A stretch of 64,000 nucleotides of DNA from assembly GCF_900108565.1 (NCBI RefSeq), contig NZ_LT629971.1, positions 3,782,001-3,846,000 on the forward strand. Reading direction: 5' to 3'. This document shows, piece by piece, positions 16,724 through 24,636 of this stretch. The translations under genes were made by a program, and so were the position numbers. Origin of the DNA: Mycolicibacterium rutilum. GTDB lineage: Bacteria; Actinomycetota; Actinomycetes; Mycobacteriales; Mycobacteriaceae. Every line of letters begins with the position of its first letter. Position 1 is the stretch's first letter. The notes beneath the pieces are model-generated. The model ran no database searches. It was not told the DNA's origin and saw nothing but the letters and a program-made list of their open reading frames with translations.

Positions 16724-17446
16724 TCAGGTCGCCGATCCGTCAGGCGGTTGCGGGCTCAGGAGTGCGATCATTGCCTCGACCTGCTTACGGTCCAGCACCA
16801 CGGTCGACCCGTCGGGCAACCCGAGGATCCGGTCCGTCGCGATCCCGTAGAGCTTGAGGCGCTTGACGCAGACATCAAGAATTTCCTGTCGCGATGTCGG
16901 ATCGGGTGCGTTGAGCGTGCCGACCAGGGTCTTGCGCATGCTGGCGGCGAAGCCCTGGATCATGTCGCCGACACCCTCGGGATCGAAGGTGTCGAAGACG
17001 CCTTCGTATACGCCCTGGGCGATCACTTCGGTGAGCACGGGACGGAACAGGTCCTCCCAGATGGTGATGATCTGGTCGAACAGCGCTTGGTTGTGCGGTT
17101 TCAGCAGTGACGCCATCGCTGCGAGCTGTTCGGGTGCCCCCATGGCCATCTTGACCTCATAACTCGCGGCGAGCCCGGCGTTGAGCCGCTCGAGCGCGTT
17201 CGCGCCGGCCTGTTCGAAGACCGGTTTCAACCTGTCGAAGGCTTCGGCGGCGCTGCGCTCAGCCAGAGCGGTGACGAGCGCCTCTTTAGACGGAAAGTAG
17301 TGGTAGAAAGCGCCTTTCGAGGTCCCGGACACGGCAAGGAGGTCGTTGAGACTGACATTGTCATAACCGTATTCGAGGAAGAGTGCCAGTGCTTGATCGA
17401 GCACCTCGACCTGTCGAATGTCCTTCTGTTTCACTACACGCGGCAT
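16724..17446 (-). CDS. TetR-family transcriptional regulator
   Basis: Protein of 240 residues. The N-terminal helix-turn-helix is clear: ALALFLEYGYDNVSLNDLLAVSGTSKGAFYHYFPSKEAL spans about residues 19-57. The C-terminal ligand domain is all-helical and unclassified. It lies 12 bp downstream of a small membrane-protein gene on the same strand, so the two form an operon. A perfect palindrome upstream of that operon (17957-17973) is a likely autoregulatory site. The inducer is unknown. Confidence 0.9.
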   Translation of the reverse strand: MPRVVKQKDIRQVEVLDQALALFLEYGYDNVSLNDLLAVSGTSKGAFYHYFPSKEALVTALAERSAAEAFDRLKPVFEQAGANALERLNAGLAASYEVKMAMGAPEQLAAMASLLKPHNQALFDQIITIWEDLFRPVLTEVIAQGVYEGVFDTFDPEGVGDMIQGFAASMRKTLVGTLNAPDPTSRQEILDVCVKRLKLYGIATDRILGLPDGSTVVLDRKQVEAMIALLSPQPPDGSAT

Positions 17447-17458
17447 GGCACCATCGAA

Positions 17459-17884
17459 TCAGGCGGATCTCTTCATCCATCCCACATAGGTGAGATACAC
17501 GCCGCAGAGTGCGAGCAGACCGAATGCTATCCGTACGACGGCGATAGCGGGTTGCGTAGCGGTGGCGGCCTCGGCGCCGTCGATGAGCAGTTGTGGTGCC
17601 GCTAGCAGCACGAAACCCCGAAGCAGCAGAAACCAGCCGAACAGCGAGATGAGCACTGCAGCTGGTCCGCGCCAATATTGGTGGAAGGCAACGATGAACA
17701 GGCCGCTGCCGAACAGGAGTGCACCCAATGTCCATGGCCACATCGGGTCGGCCGAGAAGCTGGACAACTGTCCGAGGCTTCCCGCCCTGATGGCGACGAT
17801 CGCGGGTACCACGGCGATGAAGGGTCCGAGCACGCGGGCGAATGACTGGGTCCGCTGAGTCGGGTCGATTGTCATTACGCGCAT
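17459..17884 (-). CDS. Small integral membrane protein, four predicted helices
   Basis: Protein of 141 residues, not recognised as a named family. Four hydrophobic segments are visible, near residues 20-36, 50-70, 77-97 and 113-133. The short loops and basic C-terminus (YVGWMKRSA) suggest an inner-membrane protein. The ATG at 17884 has AAAGGTG about 6 nt upstream, better than the ATG three codons later. It is cotranscribed with the TetR gene behind it and has a TetR-type palindrome about 75 bp upstream. The regulator probably controls this protein. Function unknown. Confidence 0.7.
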   Translation of the reverse strand: MRVMTIDPTQRTQSFARVLGPFIAVVPAIVAIRAGSLGQLSSFSADPMWPWTLGALLFGSGLFIVAFHQYWRGPAAVLISLFGWFLLLRGFVLLAAPQLLIDGAEAATATQPAIAVVRIAFGLLALCGVYLTYVGWMKRSA

Positions 17885-17956
17885 CTAGACACCTTTCGTC
17901 GAAGTGACTGGCCGACGGTTCGGGCGCATGACGGGGACCATCGCCCGCTCCTGCGA

Positions 17957-17973
17957 TTAGACCACTGGTCTAA
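17957..17973. promoter_or_regulatory. Probable TetR operator, 17-bp perfect palindrome
   Basis: TTAGACCA-C-TGGTCTAA is a perfect dyad, 73 bp upstream of the membrane-protein/TetR operon start. Its strength and position fit the site bound by the TetR protein encoded at 16724-17446. Confidence 0.65.
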
Positions 17974-18293
17974 AACCGGGGCAAGTCCTTCCGGCACGGT
18001 CCATCGGCGAGCCTGTCGACGCACGGTCGGGTTTCGACCGCCCGCGCGCCGCAGTCCCCTTCACGAACCGCCTGATCGTAGGAGGCGACGTCATACCTGA
18101 CGCATCAACGGTGTGCCGGATGGTCTGCCACACGTGCGGACGTTGATCAATAAAACGTATGATCGCAGTAATCATTCAATTCTTTAGCTGGGAGTATTCC
18201 GACAAATATTGATCGTCGGTGCACAGTGGTCATACGCTTTCATCAAGTACGTCCGTAGATCCGCCCGTGACGGCGGGAGTGGAAGGCGAGAGT
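17974..18293. other. Intergenic, no gene seen; AT-richer promoter region of the P450 gene
   Basis: About 320 bp between the TetR palindrome and the P450 start. The stretch 18140-18215 is notably richer in A+T than the rest of the window. A 7-bp inverted pair, CGTATGA at 18156-18162 and TCATACG at 18230-18236, could belong to an operator but is weak. No credible coding frame was found on either strand. Confidence 0.5.
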
Positions 18294-19550
18294 TTGACGA
18301 ACGCGAACAGCACTGCTCCCAGCGTCTTCGACGCCGGCCTACCCACGTTCAGCTACGACCTCAACGCCACTCCGCATGACATCCTCGAGGACGTCCGAAA
18401 CGCGCAATCGCGTTCACCTATTGCAATCGGGCCGCTCGGTCCGGAGATACTGTCCTATGAGTTGGCTCGCGACCTTCTGCGCGACAACAGATTCCGCCTA
18501 CCACCCGGAGTCACCCTGGCAGCACAAGGCATCACATCGGGGCCGCTGTTCGACAAGATGGCGAACAGCCTCCTGGGCCTGGACGGCGCAGCGCATGTCC
18601 GGTTGCGCAAGCTGGTATCCAAGGCGTTCACTCCTCGTGCGACCTCGCGTCTTCAGGACACAATCCGCGACGTGGTCAACGGATTGATCGACCATGTCGC
18701 GGACGCCGGACGGTGCGACGTCGTGACCGACATCTCGTACCAGTACCCCACCCCGATCATCTGCGCGCTGCTCGGTGCGCCCCCCGACGACTGGCAGATG
18801 TTCGCGGACTGGACAGAAGAGGTTTTCAAGGCCCTCAACTTCCAGCCTGACGTCAACTTCGACGAGGCCGCGATTATGCGCGCGTGGAGCGAACTCGACG
18901 CCTACGTCGACGGTATGGTCGCGGCCCGACGAGACAACCTCAGGGAAGACCTGCTGTCCGAACTAATCCGTGCCGAAAGTGACGGCGACCGGCTCGACCT
19001 CGACGAACTCCGGATGCTGGTGGCCGGATTCCTGATGGCCGGAACGGACACGACGCGAAACCAATTGTCGGCGTCAGTGCAGGTTCTGTGCGAGCATCCG
19101 GACCAGTGGGCGAAGTTGCGCGACCAACCGGAGCTTGCGATGCAGGCCGTAGAAGAAAGCATGCGCCACTCGCCCGCAGCCTGCATCGTGCCGCGAGCCG
19201 CCGCTGACGATGTCGAATTCGGTGGCTTCTTGTTCCCGGCGGGAACGCTCGTCGTCGTCAACACCTTCGCCGCCAACCGGGATCCAGCGATCTATGACGA
19301 TGCGGATCGCTTCGACATCGCGCGCAACGACGTTCCCGCAATTCTCACCTTCGGTGGCGGCGCGCATTACTGCCTAGGGGCGAACCTCGCACGCCGGGAA
19401 CTCGCGGAAGCACTCACGGTCCTTACGCGCCGCCTTCCGGACGCTCACCGCGTTGGTCCGGCTCCGTGGAAGCCGTTGCTGGGAATGACCGGGCCGTCGA
19501 CTCTTTCGATCGAGTTCACCAGCGCAAGGGTGGTGACGGCCAGTGCGTAG
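18294..19550 (+). CDS. Cytochrome P450
   Basis: Protein of about 418 residues. The P450 marks are present: the I-helix AGTDTTRNQ, the ExxR pair E288-SM-R291, and the heme loop FGGGAHYCLG with ligand C360. It is a soluble bacterial class enzyme needing ferredoxin and reductase, neither of which is adjacent. The TTG at 18294 was chosen because GGAAGG lies 7 nt upstream. In-frame GTGs at 18267 and 18219 lack such a site. It overlaps the next TetR gene by 8 bp. Substrate unknown; a hydrophobic or terpenoid/steroid-like compound is only a guess. Confidence 0.88.
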   Translation: MTNANSTAPSVFDAGLPTFSYDLNATPHDILEDVRNAQSRSPIAIGPLGPEILSYELARDLLRDNRFRLPPGVTLAAQGITSGPLFDKMANSLLGLDGAAHVRLRKLVSKAFTPRATSRLQDTIRDVVNGLIDHVADAGRCDVVTDISYQYPTPIICALLGAPPDDWQMFADWTEEVFKALNFQPDVNFDEAAIMRAWSELDAYVDGMVAARRDNLREDLLSELIRAESDGDRLDLDELRMLVAGFLMAGTDTTRNQLSASVQVLCEHPDQWAKLRDQPELAMQAVEESMRHSPAACIVPRAAADDVEFGGFLFPAGTLVVVNTFAANRDPAIYDDADRFDIARNDVPAILTFGGGAHYCLGANLARRELAEALTVLTRRLPDAHRVGPAPWKPLLGMTGPSTLSIEFTSARVVTASA

Positions 19551-20226
19551 TCGCGGCTGGGCAGGTTCGACGCCCTCTTCAGACGAGGAAGCGATTTCGC
19601 GCATCCTGAGTGCGGTAGACGAGGAGGTCGCCGAAAATGGAGCGACGATACGTCTCGCCGACGTCGCCCGCAGGCTCGGGGTCACACGCCAGACGGTGTA
19701 CCGCTACTTTCCCAATGCCGACGCATTGCTCATGGCCAGCGGGATGCGTGCTGTCAACGGATTCATTGATCAGGTTGCCCACCACGTCAGCGGCCTCGAA
19801 GACCCGGTGGCCGTGGTGGTGGAGTGTGTTGCTTTCGGAGTCGAGAACCTCGTCGGCGATCCGCAGCTAGAAAGCCTGCTGACGGCGCGAAATGACGGCG
19901 AACCCGTCACGTCGCTATCCTCCGACACGGCAATCTCCGTCTGCTTAACCGCATTTCATCAGCTCGAGGTCGATTGGGAACTTCACGGCTTCGATGCCCT
20001 CGCCCTCCGTGCCCTTGCCGAGATGACCTTGCGCACGGTGCAGTCCATGCTGACCGATCCTGGCGAGGCACCGCGTGAGGGGCTCGCGTTGCGCCGCTTC
20101 GTTGCTCGATGGCTCGGTCCAGCGATCCTCTATCCACGGATGGCGTCGCTGTCTATTTACGATCCGCCCGCGTCACCGGATCGGTACACCGAAGTAGAAA
20201 GACGCACTCAGGTTCGTCCGCGATAG
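19543..20226 (+). CDS. TetR-family transcriptional regulator
   Basis: Protein of 227 residues with an N-terminal helix-turn-helix: IRLADVARRLGVTRQTVYRYFPNADALL spans about residues 36-63. The GTG start lies within the end of the P450 gene (8-bp overlap), so the two are cotranslated and the regulator probably controls the P450. The C-terminal domain is typical helical TetR sequence without recognisable ligand signature. The region just downstream is the integrase remnant. Confidence 0.88.
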   Translation: MRSRGWAGSTPSSDEEAISRILSAVDEEVAENGATIRLADVARRLGVTRQTVYRYFPNADALLMASGMRAVNGFIDQVAHHVSGLEDPVAVVVECVAFGVENLVGDPQLESLLTARNDGEPVTSLSSDTAISVCLTAFHQLEVDWELHGFDALALRALAEMTLRTVQSMLTDPGEAPREGLALRRFVARWLGPAILYPRMASLSIYDPPASPDRYTEVERRTQVRPR

Positions 20227-20268
20227 GAACGGCCTCGCCACCCCGGGAGGCGCGCACCCGGCTCCACG

Positions 20269-20682
20269 CTGCGACGCGCTCTGATCATCGACTCATCCCG
20301 CGGCTCATCGGGCGTCGAGGCGATCGCGGACCGATCCGGGGGCGCGCTCGTCCGCACGATGGCAAAACGGGTTGGTTCAATTGGGCCGCACGATCTGCGT
20401 CATACGTGCGTGAGTCTGGCGGTTAGTTCAGGCGCGAATGCCCTTGCGGTGTCGCGGATGCTGGGTCGTAAGGATCCGAGCGTCACCCTTCGGATCTACG
20501 CCGATCTGTTCGACAGTGACCTCGATGCGGTGGCCGTCAATCTGGACGCGAAAATCGCGGTTAGTGTCCAGAGGGCCAATCGGCCACCGCCGCAAGCGCC
20601 GCATGACCGCTTCCTAGCTGCGCCGATGCGGTTCGATGAAGAGTGTCCGAGGGGGGACTTGGCCACTTACGACACGGGTTGA
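20269..20682 (+). pseudogene. Tyrosine recombinase (integrase) C-terminal remnant
   Basis: The frame shows the C-terminal catalytic block of a phage-type integrase: GPHDLRHT with catalytic H and R, then SRMLGRKDPSVTLRIYADLF with the presumed nucleophile Tyr. The usual LGHxD His is Arg here. An internal ATG at 20359 would give only 107 residues, and the frame upstream to about 20269 still reads like integrase without a start. The N-terminal core-binding domain and first catalytic Arg are missing, so the gene is probably dead. Its 3' end runs across a 19-bp copy of the tRNA-Leu 3' end, which points to attP overlapping the integrase. Confidence 0.75.
20643..20661. repeat. Attachment-site copy (distal direct repeat)
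   Basis: GTGTCCGAGGGGGGACTTG is identical, in the same orientation, to 22504-22522 at the 3' end of the tRNA-Leu gene. The flanking bases differ. It lies in the 3' end of the integrase remnant. Confidence 0.75.
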
Positions 20683-20845
20683 GGTCTTTCAACTGCGTCC
20701 GGACTGACCGAGTTTGCGGCGCCAGCAGGCCGATGTCCGCCTACCGGTTGTTGATGGCGATGACGAACGGGATTGACATGATCGCCGAACGCACTATCCA
20801 GGGGTATGGGTCGTCAATGCCGTGGTGCGCACCTACGCGCCGTCG

Positions 20846-21844
20846 TCAGCCATGAACCTCGACGGCACTGGGAAAGTGGTTGTGCGACAGTCCCCATGCT
20901 CGCCACAAGCCGTCGGGGCAACGCACCATTGTCAAGATGCGGACATCGTCGAGCGGTATCTCGCCGAACGCACGCATGGCGTGGTCAACATTGGGCATGA
21001 ATTTCACGTAGACGATGGTGTCGTCGTCGGGGCAGCGCTCTACGAACTGCATGAGACCGGTGCCTGACAACGATTGATCGGCCCATTCGTAATTGCCCCA
21101 TGCGGGTGGGTGATAGGTCAGCGCCTTCAGAACGTCGTTCAATTCGGATCTGTCCTGCAGTGCAGCCCACCACAGGTAGGCCGCTCCCAGCGGGTCGGTG
21201 GCATCTGGCTCGTGGTCGGGGAAGAACGCTTGGTGGGCCGCCGCACCGGAGACGATCTCAAGGGGCGTCGGCCCTTCGCTGGGCAGGGAGTCTCGCTCAG
21301 CTGTCGCCGCGCGTGTGGCGAACTCCGGGACGGTCTTGGCCAAGGTCAGATAGAACTCGGTAAAGGTGAACTGCGGTCGGGTGTATTCGGTCCGTTGCCG
21401 CTGTAGACATTCCAGCGTCAATGCGGGTGACAGGTCGAGTTGGTCTTGGAGGAAGTCGTCAGGGTGGATTACTTCGATGTCGTAGGGCTCCAACGCGTCG
21501 GGTGGGAAGTCGCGAATGTTGGCGGTCACGATGAGTGCGGCGTTCCCGCGGACTGCTGCTGCGGCGACGTGGCGGTCTTTGGGTTCGGTGGTCATCGTGT
21601 CCATGAGGTTTTCGTAGCCGGTGACGTTGGCGTTGGGGAACGCTGAGCGCATGTGGTTCAACCGTTTCGTGGCCTTCTCGGTCGGGACACCAAACGTGCC
21701 GATGAGATTGCGGTGGACTTCTTCGAGGATCGCCTCCGACCAGAGTGGTTCATAGAGTTCGGCGTCAGCCAGTCGCAGGAGTAGGTCGGCGAGTTGGTAA
21801 GGCAGTAGGACGCACGCATCGAGGACGACGCGGATTCTGGGCAC
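20846..21844 (-). CDS. PIN-domain toxin with a long C-terminal extension
   Basis: Protein of 332 residues. The first 135 or so form a PIN nuclease domain: VVLDACVLLP with D8, an acidic helix with E41 and E42, and later EPKDRHVAAAA and LIVTANIRDFP giving the remaining acidic positions. PIN toxins cut RNA using metal ions. The remaining 190 residues are not recognised and make the protein nearly twice the usual length. The GTG start follows the antitoxin stop by three bases, the common toxin-antitoxin arrangement. It would be neutralised by the upstream protein. RNA target unknown. Confidence 0.75.
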   Translation of the reverse strand: MPRIRVVLDACVLLPYQLADLLLRLADAELYEPLWSEAILEEVHRNLIGTFGVPTEKATKRLNHMRSAFPNANVTGYENLMDTMTTEPKDRHVAAAAVRGNAALIVTANIRDFPPDALEPYDIEVIHPDDFLQDQLDLSPALTLECLQRQRTEYTRPQFTFTEFYLTLAKTVPEFATRAATAERDSLPSEGPTPLEIVSGAAAHQAFFPDHEPDATDPLGAAYLWWAALQDRSELNDVLKALTYHPPAWGNYEWADQSLSGTGLMQFVERCPDDDTIVYVKFMPNVDHAMRAFGEIPLDDVRILTMVRCPDGLWRAWGLSHNHFPSAVEVHG

Positions 21845-21847
21845 TGC

Positions 21848-22309
21848 TCAGCGGGTCCTGGTGAATCCGTTGATGGCGCGGTAGGCGTCGTCGTCTGCCG
21901 CCTCGGCGGTCATGGTCGCGAGTTCTTCACCACGGTGCTCGCGCTGGAGACGTTGGTAGTCGAGCAGGTGCTGTAGCTGTACGCGGCGGTGGCGGCCGGG
22001 TTTGGTGAACGGGATCTCGCCGGATTCGAGTAGCTTGACCAACGTCGGCCGGGAGATGCCCAGCAAGTTGGCTGCCTCTTGAGTGGAGAGCAATGTATCG
22101 AGGGATTCCAGCGTCACTGCTTGGCCGGCGCTTAGCGCAGTGAGCGCCTGCGCGAGCACCGTCTGCAGTTCAGCGGTGAGTGGGAAGGTATGACCGGACT
22201 CGTCGACCAGGTGGAACTTGCGGTCGCTGGCCAGGGCACTGGCCAGGTCTCGGCTGTCGGGAGCTTCACCTGTGGGTGGGAGCACAGTGTGCTCGGTGAG
22301 GACGCTCAT
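21848..22309 (-). CDS. Excisionase/MerR-like DNA-binding antitoxin
   Basis: Protein of 153 residues. A helix-turn-helix of the excisionase type lies at about 75-118: STQEAANLLGISRPTLVKLL, then EIPFTKPGRHRRVQLQHLLDY. Such proteins pair with PIN toxins, repressing the operon through the N-terminal or central domain and masking the toxin with the C-terminal tail. It is the first gene of the two-gene operon. The ATG is preceded six bases upstream by a TAAGAT -10 box, so translation is probably leaderless. Tandem 9-bp repeats next to the promoter are a likely autoregulatory site. Confidence 0.8.
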   Translation of the reverse strand: MSVLTEHTVLPPTGEAPDSRDLASALASDRKFHLVDESGHTFPLTAELQTVLAQALTALSAGQAVTLESLDTLLSTQEAANLLGISRPTLVKLLESGEIPFTKPGRHRRVQLQHLLDYQRLQREHRGEELATMTAEAADDDAYRAINGFTRTR

Positions 22310-22315
22310 GAACCC

Positions 22316-22347
22316 ATCTTAAAACGAAAAAAACGAAAATACGAGAT
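22316..22347 (-). promoter_or_regulatory. Toxin-antitoxin promoter with 9-bp tandem repeats
   Basis: On the minus strand TAAGAT (22321-22316) is a -10 box six bases before the antitoxin ATG. Upstream of it the plus strand shows AAAACGAAA twice head to tail (22321-22329, 22330-22338) and a decayed third copy. Such iterated sites suit binding by the excisionase-like antitoxin. Confidence 0.55.
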
Positions 22348-22503
22348 CTGCGCTGAATCGTACAGATAAGTAGGTGGGGCTCCGTTCCATCGCGCCGCGG
22401 GACGGACGTAGCGCATCAACACGATGATTCGCGTCAGCAAGTGAAAATGATCCGCTCCGATGCAGGTCGCAGGAGATTCTGTTACCTTTTCAGCTATGAA
22501 ATT

Positions 22504-22522
22504 GTGTCCGAGGGGGGACTTG
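22504..22522. repeat. Attachment-site copy in the tRNA-Leu 3' end
   Basis: This 19-bp sequence covers the 3' acceptor strand and part of the T arm of tRNA-Leu plus one base beyond. It is identical to 20643-20661, as expected after site-specific integration that keeps the tRNA intact. Confidence 0.75.
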
Positions 22523-22590
22523 AACCCCCACGCCCGTTAATAGGGCACTAGCACCTCAAGCTAGCGCGTCTGCCATTCCGCCACTCGGAC
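22505..22590 (-). tRNA. tRNA-Leu, anticodon GAG
   Basis: An 86-nt class II tRNA. The 7-bp acceptor stem pairs GTCCGAG with CTCGGAC. The anticodon stem-loop is CTAGC-TTGAGGT-GCTAG with anticodon GAG, reading CUC and CUU. A long variable arm (about CCTATTAACGGG) marks leucine, and the T arm is GGGGGTTCAAGTCCCCC. CCA is not encoded. The 3' half is duplicated at 20643, so the gene served as an integration site. Confidence 0.95.
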
Positions 22591-22670
22591 CTGCTGTGGG
22601 CGCTTAAGGCTATCGGATGAGACGGGCCGCACCCAAACCAGGCGGCCACCTCAATGGTACGAATGGTGAC

Positions 22671-24005
22671 GTGACTGGTCCCGTCAACGCCGAGGCGGAG
22701 GTCGTCGACCTCGTCAGCGCGCTCATCCGGTTCGACACGTCCAACACCGGCGAGCCCGCCACCACCAAGGGCGAGGCCGAATGCGCGCGCTGGGTGGCCG
22801 AACAACTCGAGGAAGTCGGCTACCGCACCGAATACATCGAGGCCGGCGCCCCGGGCCGCGGCAACGTATTCGCAAGGCTGGAAGGCGCCGACCGATCGCG
22901 CGGCGCGCTGCTGCTGCACGGGCACCTCGACGTGGTGCCCGCCGAGGCCTCCGACTGGAGCGTGCACCCGTTCTCCGGGGCGGTGGAGAACGGCTACGTG
23001 TGGGGCCGCGGGGCGGTCGACATGAAAGACATGTGCGGCATGCTGATCGCGATCGCACGCCACTTCAAGCGCTCCGGCATCACCCCGCCGCGCGACCTGG
23101 TCTTCGCGTTCCTGTCCGACGAGGAGGCCGGCGGCAAGTTCGGCTCGCACTGGCTGGTCAAGCACCGGCCCGACCTGTTCGCAGGCGTCACCGAGGCGGT
23201 CGGGGAGGTCGGCGGGTTCTCGCTGACCGTCCCGCGTAAGGACGGCGGCGAGCGGCGGCTGTACCTGGTCGAGACCGCCGAGAAGTCGATGAACTGGATG
23301 AAGCTGACCGCGCGCAGCCATGCCGGCCACGGCTCGATGATCCACGACAGCAACTCGGTCACCGCGGTCGCCGAGGCCGTCGCCAAACTCGGTCGCCACG
23401 AGTTCCCGCTGGTGATGACCGACGCCGTCGGCCAGTTCCTGCAGGCCGTCACCGAGGAGACCGGCTACACCTTCGACGTCGACTCGCCGGATCTGCCCGG
23501 CGCGATCGCCAAGCTCGGCCCGATCGCGCGCATCGTCGGCGCCACGCTGCGCGACACCGCCAACCCGACGATGCTCAAGGCCGGCTACAAGGCCAACGTG
23601 ATCCCGGCGTCGGCCGAGGCCATCGTCGACTGCCGCATCCTGCCCGGCCGCCAGGCCGCGTTCGAACGCGAGGTCGACGAGCTGCTCGGCCCGAACGTGA
23701 CGCGCGAGTGGGTCACCGAACTGCCGTCGTACGAGACCACCTTCGACGGCGACCTGGTCGACGCGATGAACGGCGCGATCCTGTCGGTCGACCCCGACGC
23801 CCGCATCGTGCCGTACATGCTCTCCGGCGGAACTGACGCAAAAGCGTTCGCGCAGTTGGGAATTCGATGCTTCGGCTTCGCGCCCCTGCAGCTGCCGCCC
23901 GATCTGGACTTCAGCGCGTTGTTCCACGGCGTCGACGAGCGGGTACCCGTCGACGCGTTGAGGTTCGGTACCCAGGTTCTCGAGCACTTCCTTCTGCACA
24001 GCTGA
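22671..24005 (+). CDS. M20-family metallopeptidase (DapE/ArgE-like), Rv2141c-like
   Basis: Protein of 444 residues. Zinc-site motifs are in order: LLHGHLDVVP with the His ligand, WGRGAVDMKD with the bridging Asp, and LSDEEAGG with the catalytic Glu pair. A dimerisation domain with SHAGHGS (His) follows, and a C-terminal GTDAKAF and FHGVDERVPV complete the fold. These enzymes hydrolyse peptides, N-acyl amino acids or succinyl-diaminopimelate; the true substrate is unclear. The GTG at 22671 was chosen because homologues start with an equivalent short MTGP-like N-terminus. An earlier frame start lies too near the tRNA. Confidence 0.88.
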   Translation: MTGPVNAEAEVVDLVSALIRFDTSNTGEPATTKGEAECARWVAEQLEEVGYRTEYIEAGAPGRGNVFARLEGADRSRGALLLHGHLDVVPAEASDWSVHPFSGAVENGYVWGRGAVDMKDMCGMLIAIARHFKRSGITPPRDLVFAFLSDEEAGGKFGSHWLVKHRPDLFAGVTEAVGEVGGFSLTVPRKDGGERRLYLVETAEKSMNWMKLTARSHAGHGSMIHDSNSVTAVAEAVAKLGRHEFPLVMTDAVGQFLQAVTEETGYTFDVDSPDLPGAIAKLGPIARIVGATLRDTANPTMLKAGYKANVIPASAEAIVDCRILPGRQAAFEREVDELLGPNVTREWVTELPSYETTFDGDLVDAMNGAILSVDPDARIVPYMLSGGTDAKAFAQLGIRCFGFAPLQLPPDLDFSALFHGVDERVPVDALRFGTQVLEHFLLHS

Positions 24006-24025
24006 TCCGACCGAAAGGACATGTC

Positions 24026-24556
24026 ATGGCGTTTGATTACAACCCGTACGACTTCCTGCCCGAGTTGCCGTCGTTCACGTTGACGTCGAACACCATCAGC
24101 GACGGCCAGCCGTTCGGCAACGATCAGGTCAGCGGCATCATGGGTGCCGGTGGCAGCGACATCTCCCCGCACCTGACGTGGTCGGGCTTCCCGGAGGAGA
24201 CCCGCAGCTTCGCGGTCACCGTCTACGACCCCGACGCGCCGACCGCCTCGGGCTTCTGGCACTGGGCCGTGGCCAACCTGCCCGCCACCGTGACCGAACT
24301 GCCCGAGGGCATCGGTGACGGCAGCAGCCTGCCCGGCGACGCGATCACCCTGCGCAACGACGCGGGCGCCAAGCGCTTCATCGGCGCCGCCCCGCCGCCG
24401 GGGCACGGCCCGCACCGCTACTTCATCGTCGTGCACGCCGTCGGCGCCGAGAAGCTGGACCTGCCCGAGGACGCGACTCCGGCGTACCTCGGCTTCAACC
24501 TGTTCCAGCAGGCGATCGCCCGGGCGATGATCCACGCCACCTACGAGCAGAAGTAG
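24026..24556 (+). CDS. YbhB/YbcL-type phosphatidylethanolamine-binding protein (Rv2140c/TB18.6-like)
   Basis: Protein of 176 residues, the length of the mycobacterial homologue. The PEBP signature is visible: SPHLTWSGFPEETRSFAVTVYDPDAP with the anion-pocket residues, FWHWAVANLP, and GPHRYFIVVHAVG. GAAPPPGHGPHRY carries the pocket histidines. The ATG has GAAAGGAC just upstream. Family members bind phosphorylated ligands or inhibit serine proteases or kinases; the mycobacterial role is not settled. It ends 80 bp before the convergent pyrD, with a hairpin in between. Confidence 0.9.
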   Translation: MAFDYNPYDFLPELPSFTLTSNTISDGQPFGNDQVSGIMGAGGSDISPHLTWSGFPEETRSFAVTVYDPDAPTASGFWHWAVANLPATVTELPEGIGDGSSLPGDAITLRNDAGAKRFIGAAPPPGHGPHRYFIVVHAVGAEKLDLPEDATPAYLGFNLFQQAIARAMIHATYEQK

Positions 24557-24566
24557 CGATCCGTTT

Positions 24567-24629
24567 CGCCGAGATCTACGCAGCGGTCGTCGATTCGACG
24601 ATTTCGCGACCCTGGCGTAGAAATCGGCG
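24567..24629. terminator. Terminator-like hairpin between convergent genes
   Basis: Arms of 15 bp (24567-24581 and 24615-24629) pair with two mismatches: CGCCGAGATCTACGC and GCGTAGAAATCGGCG. The loop holds a second dyad, GGTCG with CGACC. It sits between the stops of the PEBP gene and pyrD and could serve both. AAAA follows on the plus strand. Confidence 0.55.
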
Positions 24630-24636
24630 CGAAAAG

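Larger units (their letters stand above)
20643..22522. mobile_element. Small tRNA-Leu-integrated segment carrying a toxin-antitoxin pair
   Basis: The segment of about 1.9 kb is bounded by 19-bp direct repeats, one of them the 3' end of tRNA-Leu(GAG). Inside are only the PIN toxin and its antitoxin. The integrase remnant lies just outside the distal repeat and points into it. That suggests two elements inserted in tandem at the same tRNA, or a decayed larger island. The stretch back to about 15.65 kb also looks accessory. Confidence 0.6.
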
